The notes under the pieces are model-generated. The model had not been told where the DNA came from. It did no database searches and saw nothing but the letters and a program-made list of their open reading frames with translations. A stretch of 64,000 nucleotides of DNA from positions 71,916,177-71,980,176 of the forward strand of contig NC_080582.1 of NCBI RefSeq assembly GCF_029962835.1, read 5' to 3'. Positions 33,569 through 45,309 of the stretch are shown piece after piece. Both the position numbers and the translations under genes were made by a program. Source of the stretch: Magnolia sinica (lineage: Eukaryota; Streptophyta; Magnoliopsida; Magnoliales; Magnoliaceae). Position 1 is the first letter of the stretch; each line of letters begins with the position of its first letter.

Positions 33569-34016
33569 TCTTTTAGGGCCTATTTGGATACCACCAAATA
33601 AGTTACTTTTTAACTTATGTTAAGTAATTCAATTACTTTTTTCACTTAAGTTAATTTGATAAGCATCATTATAAAAGTATATATATATATATATATAAGC
33701 TTTTTAACTTATGACTTTTCTACTTCTCTTTCTCAGTCCATGCCAAAGGAAACTCTCTTTCACGGTCCATATCATAGGAGGCCCCAAATGGTGGACCGTC
33801 AACATTGAAGGTGGCGCTCACACAGTGGACTGTCCAAAGGGAGACAACAATACTACAGTGTTTCGTCTTCCCACCATCTTCCTTGGTTAACTAACAACTT
33901 CTTATATTTACTTTCCAGTCTTCGGATCTACATATTACCAGAATTTGATTGGAGACAGGATGTATATTTCCCTATTTAATATGTTTGCTCTTTTCCTCAA
34001 TGAACTGGTACATCTT
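33569..34016. other. Unassigned sequence in unit B
   Basis: Duplicate of 26420-26902, with a slightly shorter spacing and an (AT)n tract at 33678-33697. Confidence 0.45.
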
Positions 34017-34187
34017 GGGTCCTTACTCATGCCTCGGTGGTAGACTCACAAGCGTTTTAACACGAGGTTATGGGTTTGAGTACCCATTGTGGTGAAATTC
34101 CACCATGGTGTGAGTGTGTGCGTTTTAAATTTTTTTTTTAAAAAAATAATAAAAAAAAAAAACAAAAAAAAAAAAAACAAAACAACT
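34017..34187 (+). mobile_element. tRNA-derived SINE, unit B copy
   Basis: Duplicate of 26903-27047. Has CTCGGTGGTAGACTCACAAG and GGGTTTGAGTACCC; the A-rich tail has expanded and been interrupted (34132-34187). Confidence 0.75.
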
Positions 34188-34950
34188 GGAGCATCTTACA
34201 AATAGGGGGTGAAAAAAGATTGGCTTCTAATTGAAATTGCCCATACATTAATTACGCTCGGTGAAGAGTCTCGAACATGAGACATCCTGCTTTGATATCA
34301 CTTTGATGCAGAATAATTAACCACTTGCTTTAAAAGCTCTAACTAATAGAGCATGATGAATTAATTCTTTTATCTCATAACCCAGGCTCCACATGCCATG
34401 GGTCAGGACCTCGGCCGAACCCTCATCGTGTGCCCCACATCACATGGGTACCACCTCATACGGGCCGCTTACCCCGAGTGTGCCCTTGCATCCCACAGGC
34501 AACCCCACTCGAACCGGTGAAAATGCCTATGCATTAATTTTGGTATGGATGGGTCCGCCCAAATTACAAGTGAGCTGTTCTCGTGTCACTTCGAATTTGG
34601 CTTAGACATTTTGTGGAAGTTGGGATCAGCTTTGAAATGCTGTTTTTGTTTACATGCCTGCCCCAAACAAGGCGGATTTTGTTACACTGAGGAAGCAGCA
34701 GCGGAGACAATATCAGGTACAATCCAAACAGGCCTTTCAGCATTTGCATCTTCAGTAGAGAAGTTGCAATTGACATGAATGCAGATTCAATATCAAATGT
34801 ATTCCATCTTGGTGTCTTTTTTTGTTTTTGTTTTTGTTTTTATTTTAAAATTTAAAATTTAAAATTTTTATGGCAGCTTCTTTCAATGCATCTTCACCGG
34901 CATCGCATGGGACATGCGACGCGGAAGGCCTATTGATGCTATCAGTAGCC
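34188..34950. other. Unassigned sequence in unit B
   Basis: Duplicate of 27048-27827. Contains (GTTTTT)n-like and TTTAAAATTTAAAATT tracts at 34820-34868. Confidence 0.4.
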
Positions 34951-35392
34951 AGTAGCTACCTGACCGTGTTGTAGGCCTCACCATGATGTATGTGCTATAT
35001 CCAATCTGTCCATCCATTTTTCCGGATCATCTTAACGCATAGAGGCCAAAAATGAGGCAGTTCCAAATCTCATGTGGACCACACCACAGGAAACAGTGGT
35101 GATTAAACGCCCATCGTTAAAAACTTCTTCCAGGACACAAAAGTTTCGAAATAAGCTGATGTTTTTGTTTTCCCTTCGTCCAGGTATGTGTGACCTAATA
35201 AACAGGCTGGATGGCAAATAAACATTACAGTGGGCCCTAGGAAGATTTGGGCCTGCCTCATTTTTGCGCTCCTTATTTTTGCGCTCATTCCTAAAATGAT
35301 ATGCAAAAATAGATGGACGGCCTGGATAAAACACATACATCATGGTGGGGCGCACAGAGCACTGTCTAGCAGCCACCTCGTTGCTGGCAACT
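34951..35392. mobile_element. Palindromic MITE, unit B
   Basis: Duplicate of 27828-28303 with an internal deletion and a short duplication (TTTTTGCGCTC twice near 35262-35285). Confidence 0.8.
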
Positions 35393-35569
35393 TCAGTAGG
35401 TAATCCACGTCCTTGGACGTGCGAGTGGCATGTAAAGTGCATCCCACCCCTACTCATTGGACGGGCCACACATGTACATTGGATGTGGAATTGATGGAGT
35501 ATGGTCATCTTCAGTGGATTCTTCCTGCAAAGCATGATCGTGGGATGTCAATCAATCAGATGCCATGGA

Positions 35570-35620
35570 CACACCCAGATCCATAGCTACTAACCCAAAA
35601 AAACAAAAGAAGAAGAAGAA
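35570..35620 (+). mobile_element. Internally deleted SINE scrap, 11-bp TSD
   Basis: Flanked by GATGCCATGGA at 35559-35569 and 35621-35631; unit A has one copy only at the matching place (about 28470). The 51-bp insert contains AGATCCATAGCT, the first bases of the SINE at 21091-21236, joined to ACTAACCC plus an A/AAG-rich tail, its last bases. The join could have used the AGCT found at both ends. Confidence 0.85.
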
Positions 35621-35973
35621 GATGCCATGGACCCAATGCTCCAATCTGGGCCAAAATGCAGCAAAACTGGTTCTGAATTTATCACAGGCAGATTGTATCC
35701 AAAGTAATCACTGATGTCCAAAACCAGCCATTACTATAGTAAATCCAAGTAGTGTGAAATCCAGATAAGTCTCACCGATCAGGTCCATGCGGATGCCCGA
35801 ATGACAAGACTCCTGCCATTCTGCCAATATCAATGTGTGGAATGGCGTAGAACCACCAACCAGGATCGAAATCTAGATTCATGATGTTAGGGTCTACTTG
35901 GGTCTGTGTCGGGTCCACCATCTTGTACCACTCAAACATGTTCTTGTTTTTTTCTTTTTTAGTAATATTATAT

Positions 35974-36428
35974 GGCCGAATGCTCACGCGCGCACTGGCT
36001 CATATGGAACTTGTGCGAACTTTTTGAGAACCCATCATACGTGATTCGACTCCAAAATCTGCATCGTCCACGTGAAGCAGCACCTCGTGAAATAACCTGA
36101 GCCCAAAATCTGAACGGTCCACGTGAAGCAGCACCTCATGAAACGACCTGAGCCCAAAATCTGAACGGTCCACGTGAAGCAGCACCTCATGAAACAACGT
36201 GAGCCCAATTTTTTACTTTGATCTGAAACTCTGGTGTGCTATGAAAAATGAAAACAGTTTCCACCCTTGATTTGCATTTCTCTTTGCTATGGCTCACTAG
36301 AATTTTAGATCAGGGTAAAAATTTGTCCCTTAGGGTTTCATGGGATTCTGCATCACATGAACCCTCGGATTAGACGCCCTTGACACGTGTGAAAAGGTGC
36401 ACACGTGCGCAGGTGAGCATGACTCTAT
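35974..36428. mobile_element. TIR element with GCTCAC ends, absent from unit A
   Basis: Left end GAATGCTCACGCGCGCAC, right end GTGCGCAGGTGAGCATGACTC, inverted to each other. Unit A has the plain site AGTAATATTATATGTGTTAA near 29360. Related copies lie at 39771-40118 and 53583-53950. The interior holds a 51-bp tandem triplication. Confidence 0.85.
36059..36211. repeat. 51-bp unit repeated three times
   Basis: Units start at 36059, 36110 and 36161; each contains GGTCCACGTGAAGCAGCACC or CGTCCACGTGAAGCAGCACC and ends GAGCCCAAAAT. Because 51 is divisible by three, it makes a repeated open frame that is not a gene. The other two family members have a single unit. Confidence 0.95.
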
Positions 36429-36924
36429 TATGCGTTAAATATTTATCCAGGTTTGCTATTTTTCCTGCAAGGGAACTTTCCTGTTCATTACTTTGTTTTG
36501 TCTGTAGATGTGGGGGATATGGTGGGTTTATCCAAGCCATTGATTTGACGGCCCCATCATGGATGGACTATTTTGCTAAAATCACTCAAATTGGAAAATC
36601 CTAACCATCAAATCTCTGGCCTTTCCTGCATTGAATGGGGTTTGTTCCTGCATTTTAATTAAACCATGTGTTTGGATGCCAACAAAAGAAGGTTTGGGTT
36701 GACCAGTTCGGAGGATATTCTGGCAATCATAGTTCAAAAACGTAAAGATTCTACTCAATGTCTAGCTGGGTCAGGTCAACTCAAGACCACTGGATTTTTT
36801 AATAATTAGACTCGTATTATTTAATGGATTTAAATTTTGTTTTGAAAGGAATAAAATAATCAAAATACCAAACACAACACAACGTGCATTGTAGTTTACT
36901 GGCAGCATTTCTTGGTCCTGAGAA
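36429..36924. other. Unassigned sequence in unit B
   Basis: Duplicate of 29375-29844. No gene. Confidence 0.5.
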
Positions 36925-37370
36925 ATGAGGCTGCCAAGCTCTGTGGGGTTCACTGCGATTTATATATTTTATCACTCCGTCCATCGATTGTACTGGATAA
37001 TTTTAGGCCTTCAGCCCAAAAATCAAGCACATCCAAAGCTCAAGCGTACCACATTGAATGTCTACAGTTGAAAAATTCCAAAGGCCATAGAAGTTTTGGA
37101 TCAAGCTGATATTTGTGTTTTCCCTTCATCCATGTTGATGTGATCAAACATCATTATCGCCCTGGGAAGGTTTAAAAGATAGAAATCATTATTCTCATTG
37201 TTTCCCGTGGTGTGGTCCATTTGAGCTTTGGATATGCCTCAAATTTGGGCTCAACCACTAAAATGAACTGGAACAACAGATGAAAAGTGTGATAAACAAC
37301 ATACATTCACGGTAGGCCCAACAGTATTTACTCGCTAAGGTAAAGCGTACCGAGTAACTCATTAGTGGCA
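36925..37370. mobile_element. Palindromic MITE, unit B
   Basis: Duplicate of 29845-30310; ends GTACCGAGTAACTC at the right border of the tandem duplication. Confidence 0.75.
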
Positions 37371-37519
37371 GCATGCATGTTCGATTTTTTAAAGCAATTA
37401 TTACTTATTTTTAGCATTTATAAGATTCAAATTGTTTTATAAATTTGAATTATAAAGTGTTAAAATTAATTTTCACTGAAGATATGGAAAAATATTTCCA
37501 ACTTCCCTCCCTTCAGTTA

Positions 37520-37730
37520 GGGGCCATTTCTATCTTAATTTACTTAAGCTACTTATGCTTTAAGTAACTTATTATAATTTCTACTTATTAAACTGAAGTG
37601 ATTAAGTAATTTTAAATTAAAAAAAAACTACTTATAATAGATGATGAACCAAACTTACTTTTTCTAAATAAGTTACTTATAAGTATTGCTGTAAGTGAGA
37701 AAAGTAACTTATTGGCACCGAAAGGAACCT
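37520..37730. mobile_element. 211-bp MITE, TSD TTA
   Basis: TTA at 37517-37519 and 37731-37733. Left end GGGGCCATTTCTATC with TTACTTAAG; right end reversed AAGGTTCCTTTCGGTGCC with AAGTTACTT. AT-rich interior with many AAGTAACTTA motifs. Confidence 0.7.
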
Positions 37731-37879
37731 TTAATGTTGAAGGCTGTATGCTGTAAGTAGTAGTGCATTAACATTTCTTTTAACTTCTGACTAAAGTATC
37801 CTTAAAGTTATAATTCAGAGCTTCAGTTTTTTACCACTTAATTCTCAAGCTTAATTTTCAGTTTATCAAACAAGATTTC

Positions 37880-38375
37880 CTGGAAAGCCTTTAGCAGGAA
37901 GTTCCTGCGAATTTAGTTGGGGCCTACTGTGATGTTAGTCAGAAATCCACCCCATCCATCGTTTTTGTGAGTTCATTTTATTACATTTAGGTAAAAAATG
38001 AGCTGGATTCAATACTTAAGTGGGCCAAAAACATGAGAATTGAACGTCCATTGTTGAAATATTCGTGAGGCCAAAGAAGTTTTAAATCATGCTAATATCT
38101 ATGTTTTCAGTTCATCCGAGTAGGAATGAGGTTATGAATGGTATGGATGGCATGAAAACATCACTGTCGGCTCCATTGAGGTTTCAATGGTAGGAATTTC
38201 TCTAACCACATTTTCTTTAGTACGGCGCACTTGAGTATTGAATCTGGCTCATTTTTGGGCTCATGCCCTAAAATGAGCTCACAAAATGGATGAACGTGGT
38301 GGATTTCTCAAAAACATCACAGTGGACCCCACCTAAGTTCCCCTTGCAGGAAAGCCTTTCCCTGGAATTTCCTGC
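37880..38375. mobile_element. Palindromic MITE, GCAGGAA subtype, copy 1
   Basis: Left arm AGCAGGAAGTTCCTGCGAAT with GGGGCCTACTGTGATGTTAG and AGAAATCCACCCCATCCATCG; right arm inverse with AAAACATCACAGTGGACCCC and TTGCAGGAAAGCC. Shares interior blocks with the main palindromic family. Confidence 0.75.
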
Positions 38376-38850
38376 AGAAGGATTCTGGGTAGGGCCCACT
38401 GCGATGTTTGTGAGAAATCCAACCCTTCCATCCATTTTTTGAGCTCATTTTAGCACTTAAAGATAAAAAATTAGGTGGATTTAAAACTCAAATGGGCCAC
38501 ATGAGAAGAAACAGTGGAGATTTACTGACCACCGTTTAAATACGGCAACAAAACTTTTGTACCGCTCTAAGAATTTGGTGTTTTTAATTCATCCAGTGAA
38601 AACGACCTTATAAACGGTTTGGATGGCATATAAACATTAAGGTGGAGCCTAGGAAGGTTTCAACGGTAGAAATTTCTTTCCCCAATGCATGGCCCAGTTG
38701 AGTTTTTTATACTCCTCTTTTTTGGTCTCATGACTTAAAATGAGCTCGAAAAAGGGATGGACGGGTTGGATTTCTTATAAACATCACGGTGGCCCCACCT
38801 TGCATCCACAGTAATTTCCGGTGAAAGCCTTTCGCAGTGAATCCACGTCC
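38345..38850. mobile_element. Palindromic MITE, GCAGGAA subtype, copy 2
   Basis: Starts GCAGGAAAGCCTTTCCCTGG, then TAGGGCCCACTGCGATGTTT; right arm AAACATCACGGTGGCCCCAC and GTGAAAGCCTTTCGCAG. It overlaps or shares the terminus of copy 1, as if one inserted at the edge of the other. Confidence 0.75.
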
Positions 38851-39770
38851 CGATACTGCAATATCTGTATCTGAATCCAGACTTTAAGATGTCCATTTCC
38901 CACTTCAACGAATTTGGAAGAGGAAGGAAGAGTTGCCATAACCTATACAAGTTTACATCATTTAGAAGAATGGTAGTGAATCTTCAACCATACACATTCC
39001 ACAGTTGTTCACCTTGATCCGTGTTATTTTAGTCAAAAGGTACATCCATAGTGGGTCCCACAATCTGGATGGTTTGGATAGATGTACATGAGTTCCACAA
39101 GTGAGGAGGATGAGTCACCAGCATTTTAAAAAATAATACAAAACTAACAAAATAACTTAAAACTTATTTGACTTGTTTTATACTCTGGTTGCGTTTGACA
39201 CTTGATACACAAGCACTACCCCAAGTAAACTGCTTATACTGTGGATCCAACTATAAATAAATTAAATTCCCCAAATGAGATTGGTTGAATAATCTCAACT
39301 CTTCATTGGTTGAATAGACCTGATCCATCATGACCAAGCCCAAACAGTTCAAAATCCGGGTCCAAGCCAACACCAGCCCCGGCACGTTGACAGACCTAGC
39401 AAGAGGGGTATGATTCGAACTGTAGGGTTATGGTCTTTATCCCAGAGATGAACACACTGTAGAGGATTACCTGAAATTGAGATCATGGCCACACCACCTT
39501 CCATGGGCCCACCACTTACGTTGATATAACCATCGCTCCATCAAACCATTGCATAGAATCCCCATGTTAGAACTTGTAGGGCCCCCAGAAAAATCATGCT
39601 TACCATCTTACATTTTACACCAACCTTTATCTCAACTGTTCATCCAGTGGACCCCATAGACATCAATCAAAGGATTAAATCTCGAATGCGACTTAGCAGT
39701 GACCCCGGATTAAGGATTGCGGGTGGGACCTTACTATGGGGCTCACCTTGATATATATATATATATATAT
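38851..39770. other. Unassigned sequence
   Basis: No gene. Scattered fragments of GTGGGCCCACC-type repeats, e.g. 39050-39090 and 39493-39520. An (AT)n tract at 39750-39771 leads into the next element. Confidence 0.45.
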
Positions 39771-40219
<449 letters not shown>

Positions 40220-40224
40220 GGTAA

Positions 40225-40720
40225 TATAAGGTCGACCTCATGGGAGCTTCCCATGAGGTCGAGCTGTGTGGGCCCCACCATGATGTGTGTCAAACATCAA
40301 CACCGTGCATTTGATGGGTCCCATTTACATTACGGGATATGCCAAAAAAAGCTATATATGGAACTCAGGTGGGCCATACCATCTAAAACCATGCAAAGAC
40401 ATGATTAAAACATATAAAAGTACTTGGTGGGACCTACCTTAATTTTGGATGCGGCTGAAACTTGGTCTGACCCCTCATCCAAGTGGGACACACACAATGG
40501 ATGGTTTGGATTTGCGAACCACATCTTGATGAGCCAAATAAATGATTATGAATGTTTTAAAGGAAGGGTAACCCTCCTCAACTATTGTATGTGATGTGGC
40601 CCACCCAAGTCACGGATTGAATTTACTTTCAAGACTGTCACCCGCCATGGAATGATGCATCTGACTGATCGGGTAGATGTTTGGCACACATCACGGTGGG
40701 ACCCACACAGCTGGTACAAC
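40225..40720. mobile_element. Palindromic MITE, ATGGGAGCTTCCCAT-ended
   Basis: Begins with GACCTCATGGGAGCTTCC, itself followed by its inverse CATGAGGTCGAGC, then GTGGGCCCCACCATGATG. The right arm has CACACATCACGGTGGGACCC. A second copy of this subtype is at 53100-53560. Confidence 0.75.
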
Positions 40721-41100
40721 CCCCATGCGTAAAATAATTTTGTGGCATGGGTAAAAAACTGAAGTAGATTCAAATCTCTCATGGAATGTAGGAAATAATG
40801 GCGAATGATCATTAGAAACTTTTTGTGAGCCACGAAAGTTTTGGAATAATTGTGTTTCCATTCATCTGGTCTGTGTGACCTTATTAACAGGTTGGATGAC
40901 AAATAAATATTACGTGGACCGTAGGAAGTTTTTAATGGTGAGGGTTCAATGACCACTCTTTCCTATGGTGTGGTCCACCTGATATTTGTATTCGCTTCAT
41001 TTTTGGCTCATGCCCTAAAATGAGTTGGCAAAGCAGGTGGATGGCAAAGATATACAATGCATACATCAAGGTGGGCCCCACAGTCAGGGCCCCACCCACA
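40721..41100. mobile_element. Palindromic MITE, left end damaged
   Basis: Interior blocks AAGTTTTGGAATAATTG and GGTTGGATGACAAATAAAT with a right arm CATACATCAAGGTGGGCCCC. The left arm is largely replaced by GGCATGGGTAAAAAACTG. Confidence 0.65.
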
Positions 41101-41512
41101 TCGTTGGAATTGGGTAATAACATTGTGTACTTAATAAGGTTCACTTAGATGCTTGTAATTGGGGCTTACAGTATATGATTTACCGATAAATGCTTTGCAG
41201 TCATTGTTTGATGCTGAAAAATTCTTATGAAGGAGCATGTTGCAAATGATTCATAGCTTTCATTCTTATTTAAATTTCTTTGTTTTGTTTTGTTTTATTT
41301 TTTTTTGTTTTTTGTTTTTTTTTAATTGTGAGTTTATTTACAACCTAACTGCTACATTTTTTTTTAAAAAATGACTCTATATTTATAGGACTTAAGCAAT
41401 TTACAAGTTATTCAAACATAAATATTTATTTGTCAACCTTAACTATGCAGAACATGCTGTAATGTGTAAATCATTTATCACTTGAACCATTTATAGGCAT
41501 CTAAAGTATCCC
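41101..41512. other. Unassigned T-rich sequence
   Basis: T-rich tracts at 41280-41330 (TTTTGTTTTGTTTTATT). No gene. Confidence 0.5.
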
Positions 41513-42168
41513 TTTGGCTCGTTTGGGAACTTGGGTTTAAAATGCAGTGGAATCCAAATCACAATTTCATGGAAATTATAGTTTGTATTTGGTTGAAATG
41601 CATTGGAATCCAAATCTTTCCTTCAAGAGCTTGTATTTGGAGTGCATTGAAAGCCTTTAGTATATCCACAAGACTTGAATTTGATTAATTAAATTAGCTT
41701 TATGTTTAAAATTAATACATATACGTAATATTTGATAGGATGGTTGTAATAAGCCTATTGAAATATATACTTTCGTAAAAATTGAGGAAATTTTAAGCCT
41801 TAAGTGGGCCACAAACGTAAATATCACAAATAAGCTACTAATTGACATTTTAACTATCCATTTACATGTCCAATATTTGAATAGTTCGGATCATTCTATT
41901 GATGTGATTTTACTAATGCAATTAATAATTGCATTGTTTCTAGGTATCACCAGTGTGCCACATGTGCAATAATTGTTACATGGCGATGCTTTTATTACAC
42001 ATGCTTATGCCAATCCTAACATTTTGCTGATATTTTAAAACACATCAAAAGTGTGTATTTGAAACAACTCTATTTACCTCCAAATCTATGACTCTCCAAT
42101 GTTAAAAATAGCTACTTGGATTTAAAATACACTTATCTACCTCTGAATCCAAGGTGCCAAACAAGCCC
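41513..42168. mobile_element. TIR-type element with GGCTCGTTTGG ends
   Basis: Left end TTTGGCTCGTTTGGGAACTT, right end CAAGGTGCCAAACAAGCCC; both ends invert to a GGGCTTGTTTGGxACxTTGG-like form. Interior is AT-rich with no coding. Confidence 0.6.
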
Positions 42169-42224
42169 AAATCTCACTCGAGGTAGAATCCACTAGGTTT
42201 TGTAAGTTAAGCTTAACCTACAAT

Positions 42225-44311
42225 TAGAGTTGGGCATCGGACCGAGTCGGATCGGATTGGGTCTAACTCGACTCGATCCGGATTCTACATGGCCTGACTC
42301 GAACTCGATTCGATTCGGGACTGAGTCCGGGTCATCTGACTTGATCTGATCCGATGCACCGCTAGCCTGACCCGAACCGAGTCCGACTTGGTCAAGAAAA
42401 CTAAATCGGATCGGGTTGGGTACCGTTCGGATCGGAAGAGAGAAGTGGGTGATACAAACCGGAAGTGGATTGGCTGGTGGTGGTGTATTGACGTCACCAA
42501 GTTCTTTGGGTCAAACTATGAGCTATGTGTTATATCCAAACCGTCCATCCATTTGGAGAGCTTGTCTTAAGGCTTGAGCCGAAAAATAAGACAGATCTAA
42601 AGATCAGTTGGAACACACTGCAAAAAACAGTGGGGGATTGATCGTTTACCATTGAAATCCTTTTTTAGATCACAAAAGTTTTAGATCAATATGAAATTTG
42701 TTTTTCCACTTCATCCATGTATTTTTAACATTATTAACAGATTAGATGGAAAATAAACGTTATGGTGGGGCCCATGTAACTTTGATCTCATTTGAGTCGT
42801 TCGTACAACTCAGAGCTCGAGGCATGTACGCGCTCGTCTTCGCACGACACGTATCTACGACAGCCTGTCGCCTATGTAGCTTGCGTGTGGGACACGGATT
42901 AGCTACTGACATGTTGAGTAACTAGACTCCTTACTGAAGTGACGTGACCAAGTTCTGTGGGACCCGACATGATATATGAGTTGCATCTGCACTGTCCATT
43001 CATTTGGAGATATTAATTTAGGGCAGGAGCCAAAGAATGAGTCAGATCCAAAGCACAAATGGACCCTACCATAGAAAACAGTGGAGAGAGTGACACCCAC
43101 CATTAAAATTTTCTAAGGCCCACAAAAGTTTTCGGTCAAACTGAAATTTGTGTTTTCCCTTCTTTCATGTCTGTCTTAACTTGTGAACACGTTGGATCTC
43201 AGATAAACATCATAGTGGACCTTAGGAAGGTTTCAACGGTAGGAGTCACTCTTCCCACTGCTTTCTATGGTGGGGTCCAATCCAAATCTAGATCTGACTC
43301 ATTCTTTGTCTCATGGCCTAAAATGATCTCTACAAATTGATGGACGGTGTGTATACAACACATACATCATGGTAGGTCCCACAGAACCTGGTGATGTCAC
43401 TTCAATAGGGAGTCTCGCAGGCTACTCAACCTGTCACTTGTCATAGCTTGCGTGTGATACAAGAAACTAATTTGAAGTTTATCTAAGCAACACACGGCTG
43501 TATAGTTGGTGTGATATAGCGTGAATGCATGTGGGCCCACCGTGAATGCACGTGGTTGATCCACACCGTCCATTCATTTTTTCAGATCATTTTAGGGGTT
43601 GAACCCAAAATTTATGCATATCCAAAGCTCAAGTGGACCATACCATCGGAAAAAGTAGAAGTACTAACCAGATCGGATCTATTTTGAAATGTAGACCAAT
43701 GCAACAACTACCTACACTAGCTTCTTGGCTATAACAACCATAGGCACCTGCACAAGTACCACAGAGATCAAAAGGTGGTGAGAATCACCATGGCATAGAC
43801 TTTCAAGAGAAATTCCTGTCTGGGTTTGCATAAAACCTAACCCCAACAGAGATATCTCCAATCCCAACGGCTGAAATCAAAGTTAAAAAGATAGCCACTA
43901 CCCTCAACATGTCCATTTGGGCTTGCTTCTTGTCTTTAATTTCTCCCTGATGATGGAGGCGCCAATACTACCATCTCAGCCATTGTTTTGTTGGAGGGAG
44001 TAAATGAGTGGTAGAAAGAGAATGAGATGGGAGATGTTTGCACATGAGAAAAATGATTGGTAGAAGCCATCCTCATTCCTTTATTTCTCAATCCATTTTA
44101 ACTTCATACTATATGACTGGATCGGATCAAATCCGATTGGATCGAATTACGGATTGGTATGTCCGGATTGGTATTAAACCGAACTCGATCCGATGAACGG
44201 TCGGATCAAACTGACCCTACTCGAACCGCACTGATCCAGGCCGTCGGTTTGGTTCGAATCAGGTTGGATCTAGTCGGATCCACCGAATCGGGTCAAATAT
44301 GCCCAGCTCTA
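42225..44311. mobile_element. 2.09-kb hAT-type element, perfect 8-bp TSD CCTACAAT
   Basis: CCTACAAT occurs at 42217-42224 and 44312-44319. Termini are TAGAGTTGGGCAT and, reversed, TAGAGCTGGGCAT. Both arms are rich in GGATCGGAT/CCGATCCG motifs. The inside is mostly palindromic MITE copies (about 42480-42790, 42940-43410, 43510-43670), with no recognisable transposase, so it is non-autonomous and a nest of elements. Confidence 0.9.
42940..43410. mobile_element. Palindromic MITE nested in the hAT-type element
   Basis: Left arm AAGTTCTGTGGGACCCGACA with GCACTGTCCATTCATTTGG; right arm GACGGTGTGTATACAACACA and ATCATGGTAGGTCCCACAG. Bordered by ACTGAAGTGACG and, inverted, GTCACTTCAATAGG, which extend the palindrome. 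Confidence 0.8.
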
Positions 44312-44319
44312 CCTACAAT

Positions 44320-44665
44320 GCTATGTGTGGGGACCATTGTAATGCGTGTGTCACATCTCATCCATCCATCAATGGATTCTCCTTAGCGGCCAAAAATCCA
44401 GCTAATCCAAAACTTGGGTGGGCCACACTAACATACGGGATAGAAATGTGCACCATAAAAAACCTTCCAGATTTTGTGCAAGGCTTGCAGTGTGTTGCAT
44501 CTTCCACACCCTTAAAAATCAGGCCATTCATGTGGGTCACAGTGTTGGAGTTTTGGATGGGCTTGATTTTTGGATTTCAAGAACAATATGAAGGGGCCCA
44601 CATGATGGACGGATGACATGTCATGCACACACTTCCGTGGGCCCCGTACACAGCATTTTATGGAG
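44320..44665. mobile_element. Short palindromic MITE
   Basis: Left arm GTGTGGGGACCATTGTAATG with CACATCTCATCC; right arm GGATGACATGTCATGCACAC and GTGGGCCCCGTACACAGC. Immediately follows the hAT-type element. Confidence 0.65.
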
Positions 44666-44690
44666 ACGTGCTTCGCCAATAGTGAGGTGG

Positions 44691-45143
44691 GAAGCGGATT
44701 GCGTACTGAGTATAATCTGTGGGTTCCACCGTCATTCATGCATTTTATCCGCTCCGTCCATAAACTTTAGCATATAAGTTTGGTCGTTAGCTCAAAATTT
44801 TCGTGGGGTCCACAGATGTTTTAGAGCAATTTGATATTTGTGTTTTCACTTCATCCATGTCTTTGTGATATTATGAATAGATTGGATGACAAATAAACAT
44901 CACTATGGGCCATAGAAAGGTTTCAAGGGTGGAAATCATTATTTCCACGGTTTCATGTGGTATGGTCTACTTGAGCTTTAGATATACCTCAATTTTGGGC
45001 TCAAACAGTAAAATGATTTGAAAAAATGGATGGACGGAGTGGATAAGACAAATACATTCACAGTGGGCCCAACTGAGTTTACTTAGTACGATAAGAACAT
45101 ATTGAGTAACTCAGTAGGCAATCCGATTTCAGTGAAATATTAG
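44691..45143. mobile_element. Palindromic MITE, GCGGATTGCGTACTGAG subtype
   Basis: Starts GAAGCGGATTGCGTACTGAG; the right part has ATTGAGTAACTCAGTAGGCAATCCGAT. GTGAGGTGG at 44682-44690 and CTGAGGTGG at 45144-45152 are a likely 9-bp target duplication with one change. Confidence 0.8.
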
Positions 45144-45152
45144 CTGAGGTGG

Positions 45153-45309
45153 CTGTTGGACAGTGCTATGGACCCACTATAATGTGTGTGATTTATTCAT
45201 GCTGTTTATCTATTTTTCTAGATCATTTTAAAGCATTAGCCCAAACTTGAGGTAGATCCAAATCTTTAGCTAACCCCACCATAAGAAATAGTTGTGATTG
45301 AATGTCCAA
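45153..45309. mobile_element. Palindromic MITE fragment
   Basis: Left half only: CTATGGACCCACTATAATGT, ATGCTGTTTATCTATTTTTC and TAGTTGTGATTGAATGTCC. Confidence 0.6.

Larger units (their letters stand above)
30320..37379. repeat. Tandem segmental duplication, unit B (about 7.06 kb)
   Basis: Second unit of the direct duplication. The junction at 30320 joins the unit end (GCATGCATG) to the unit start (ATGGATGG) with a 3-bp overlap, ATG. Unit B carries insertions absent from A: a TIR element near 35974-36428 and a SINE scrap at 35570-35620, both with the empty site visible in A. Confidence 0.95.
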
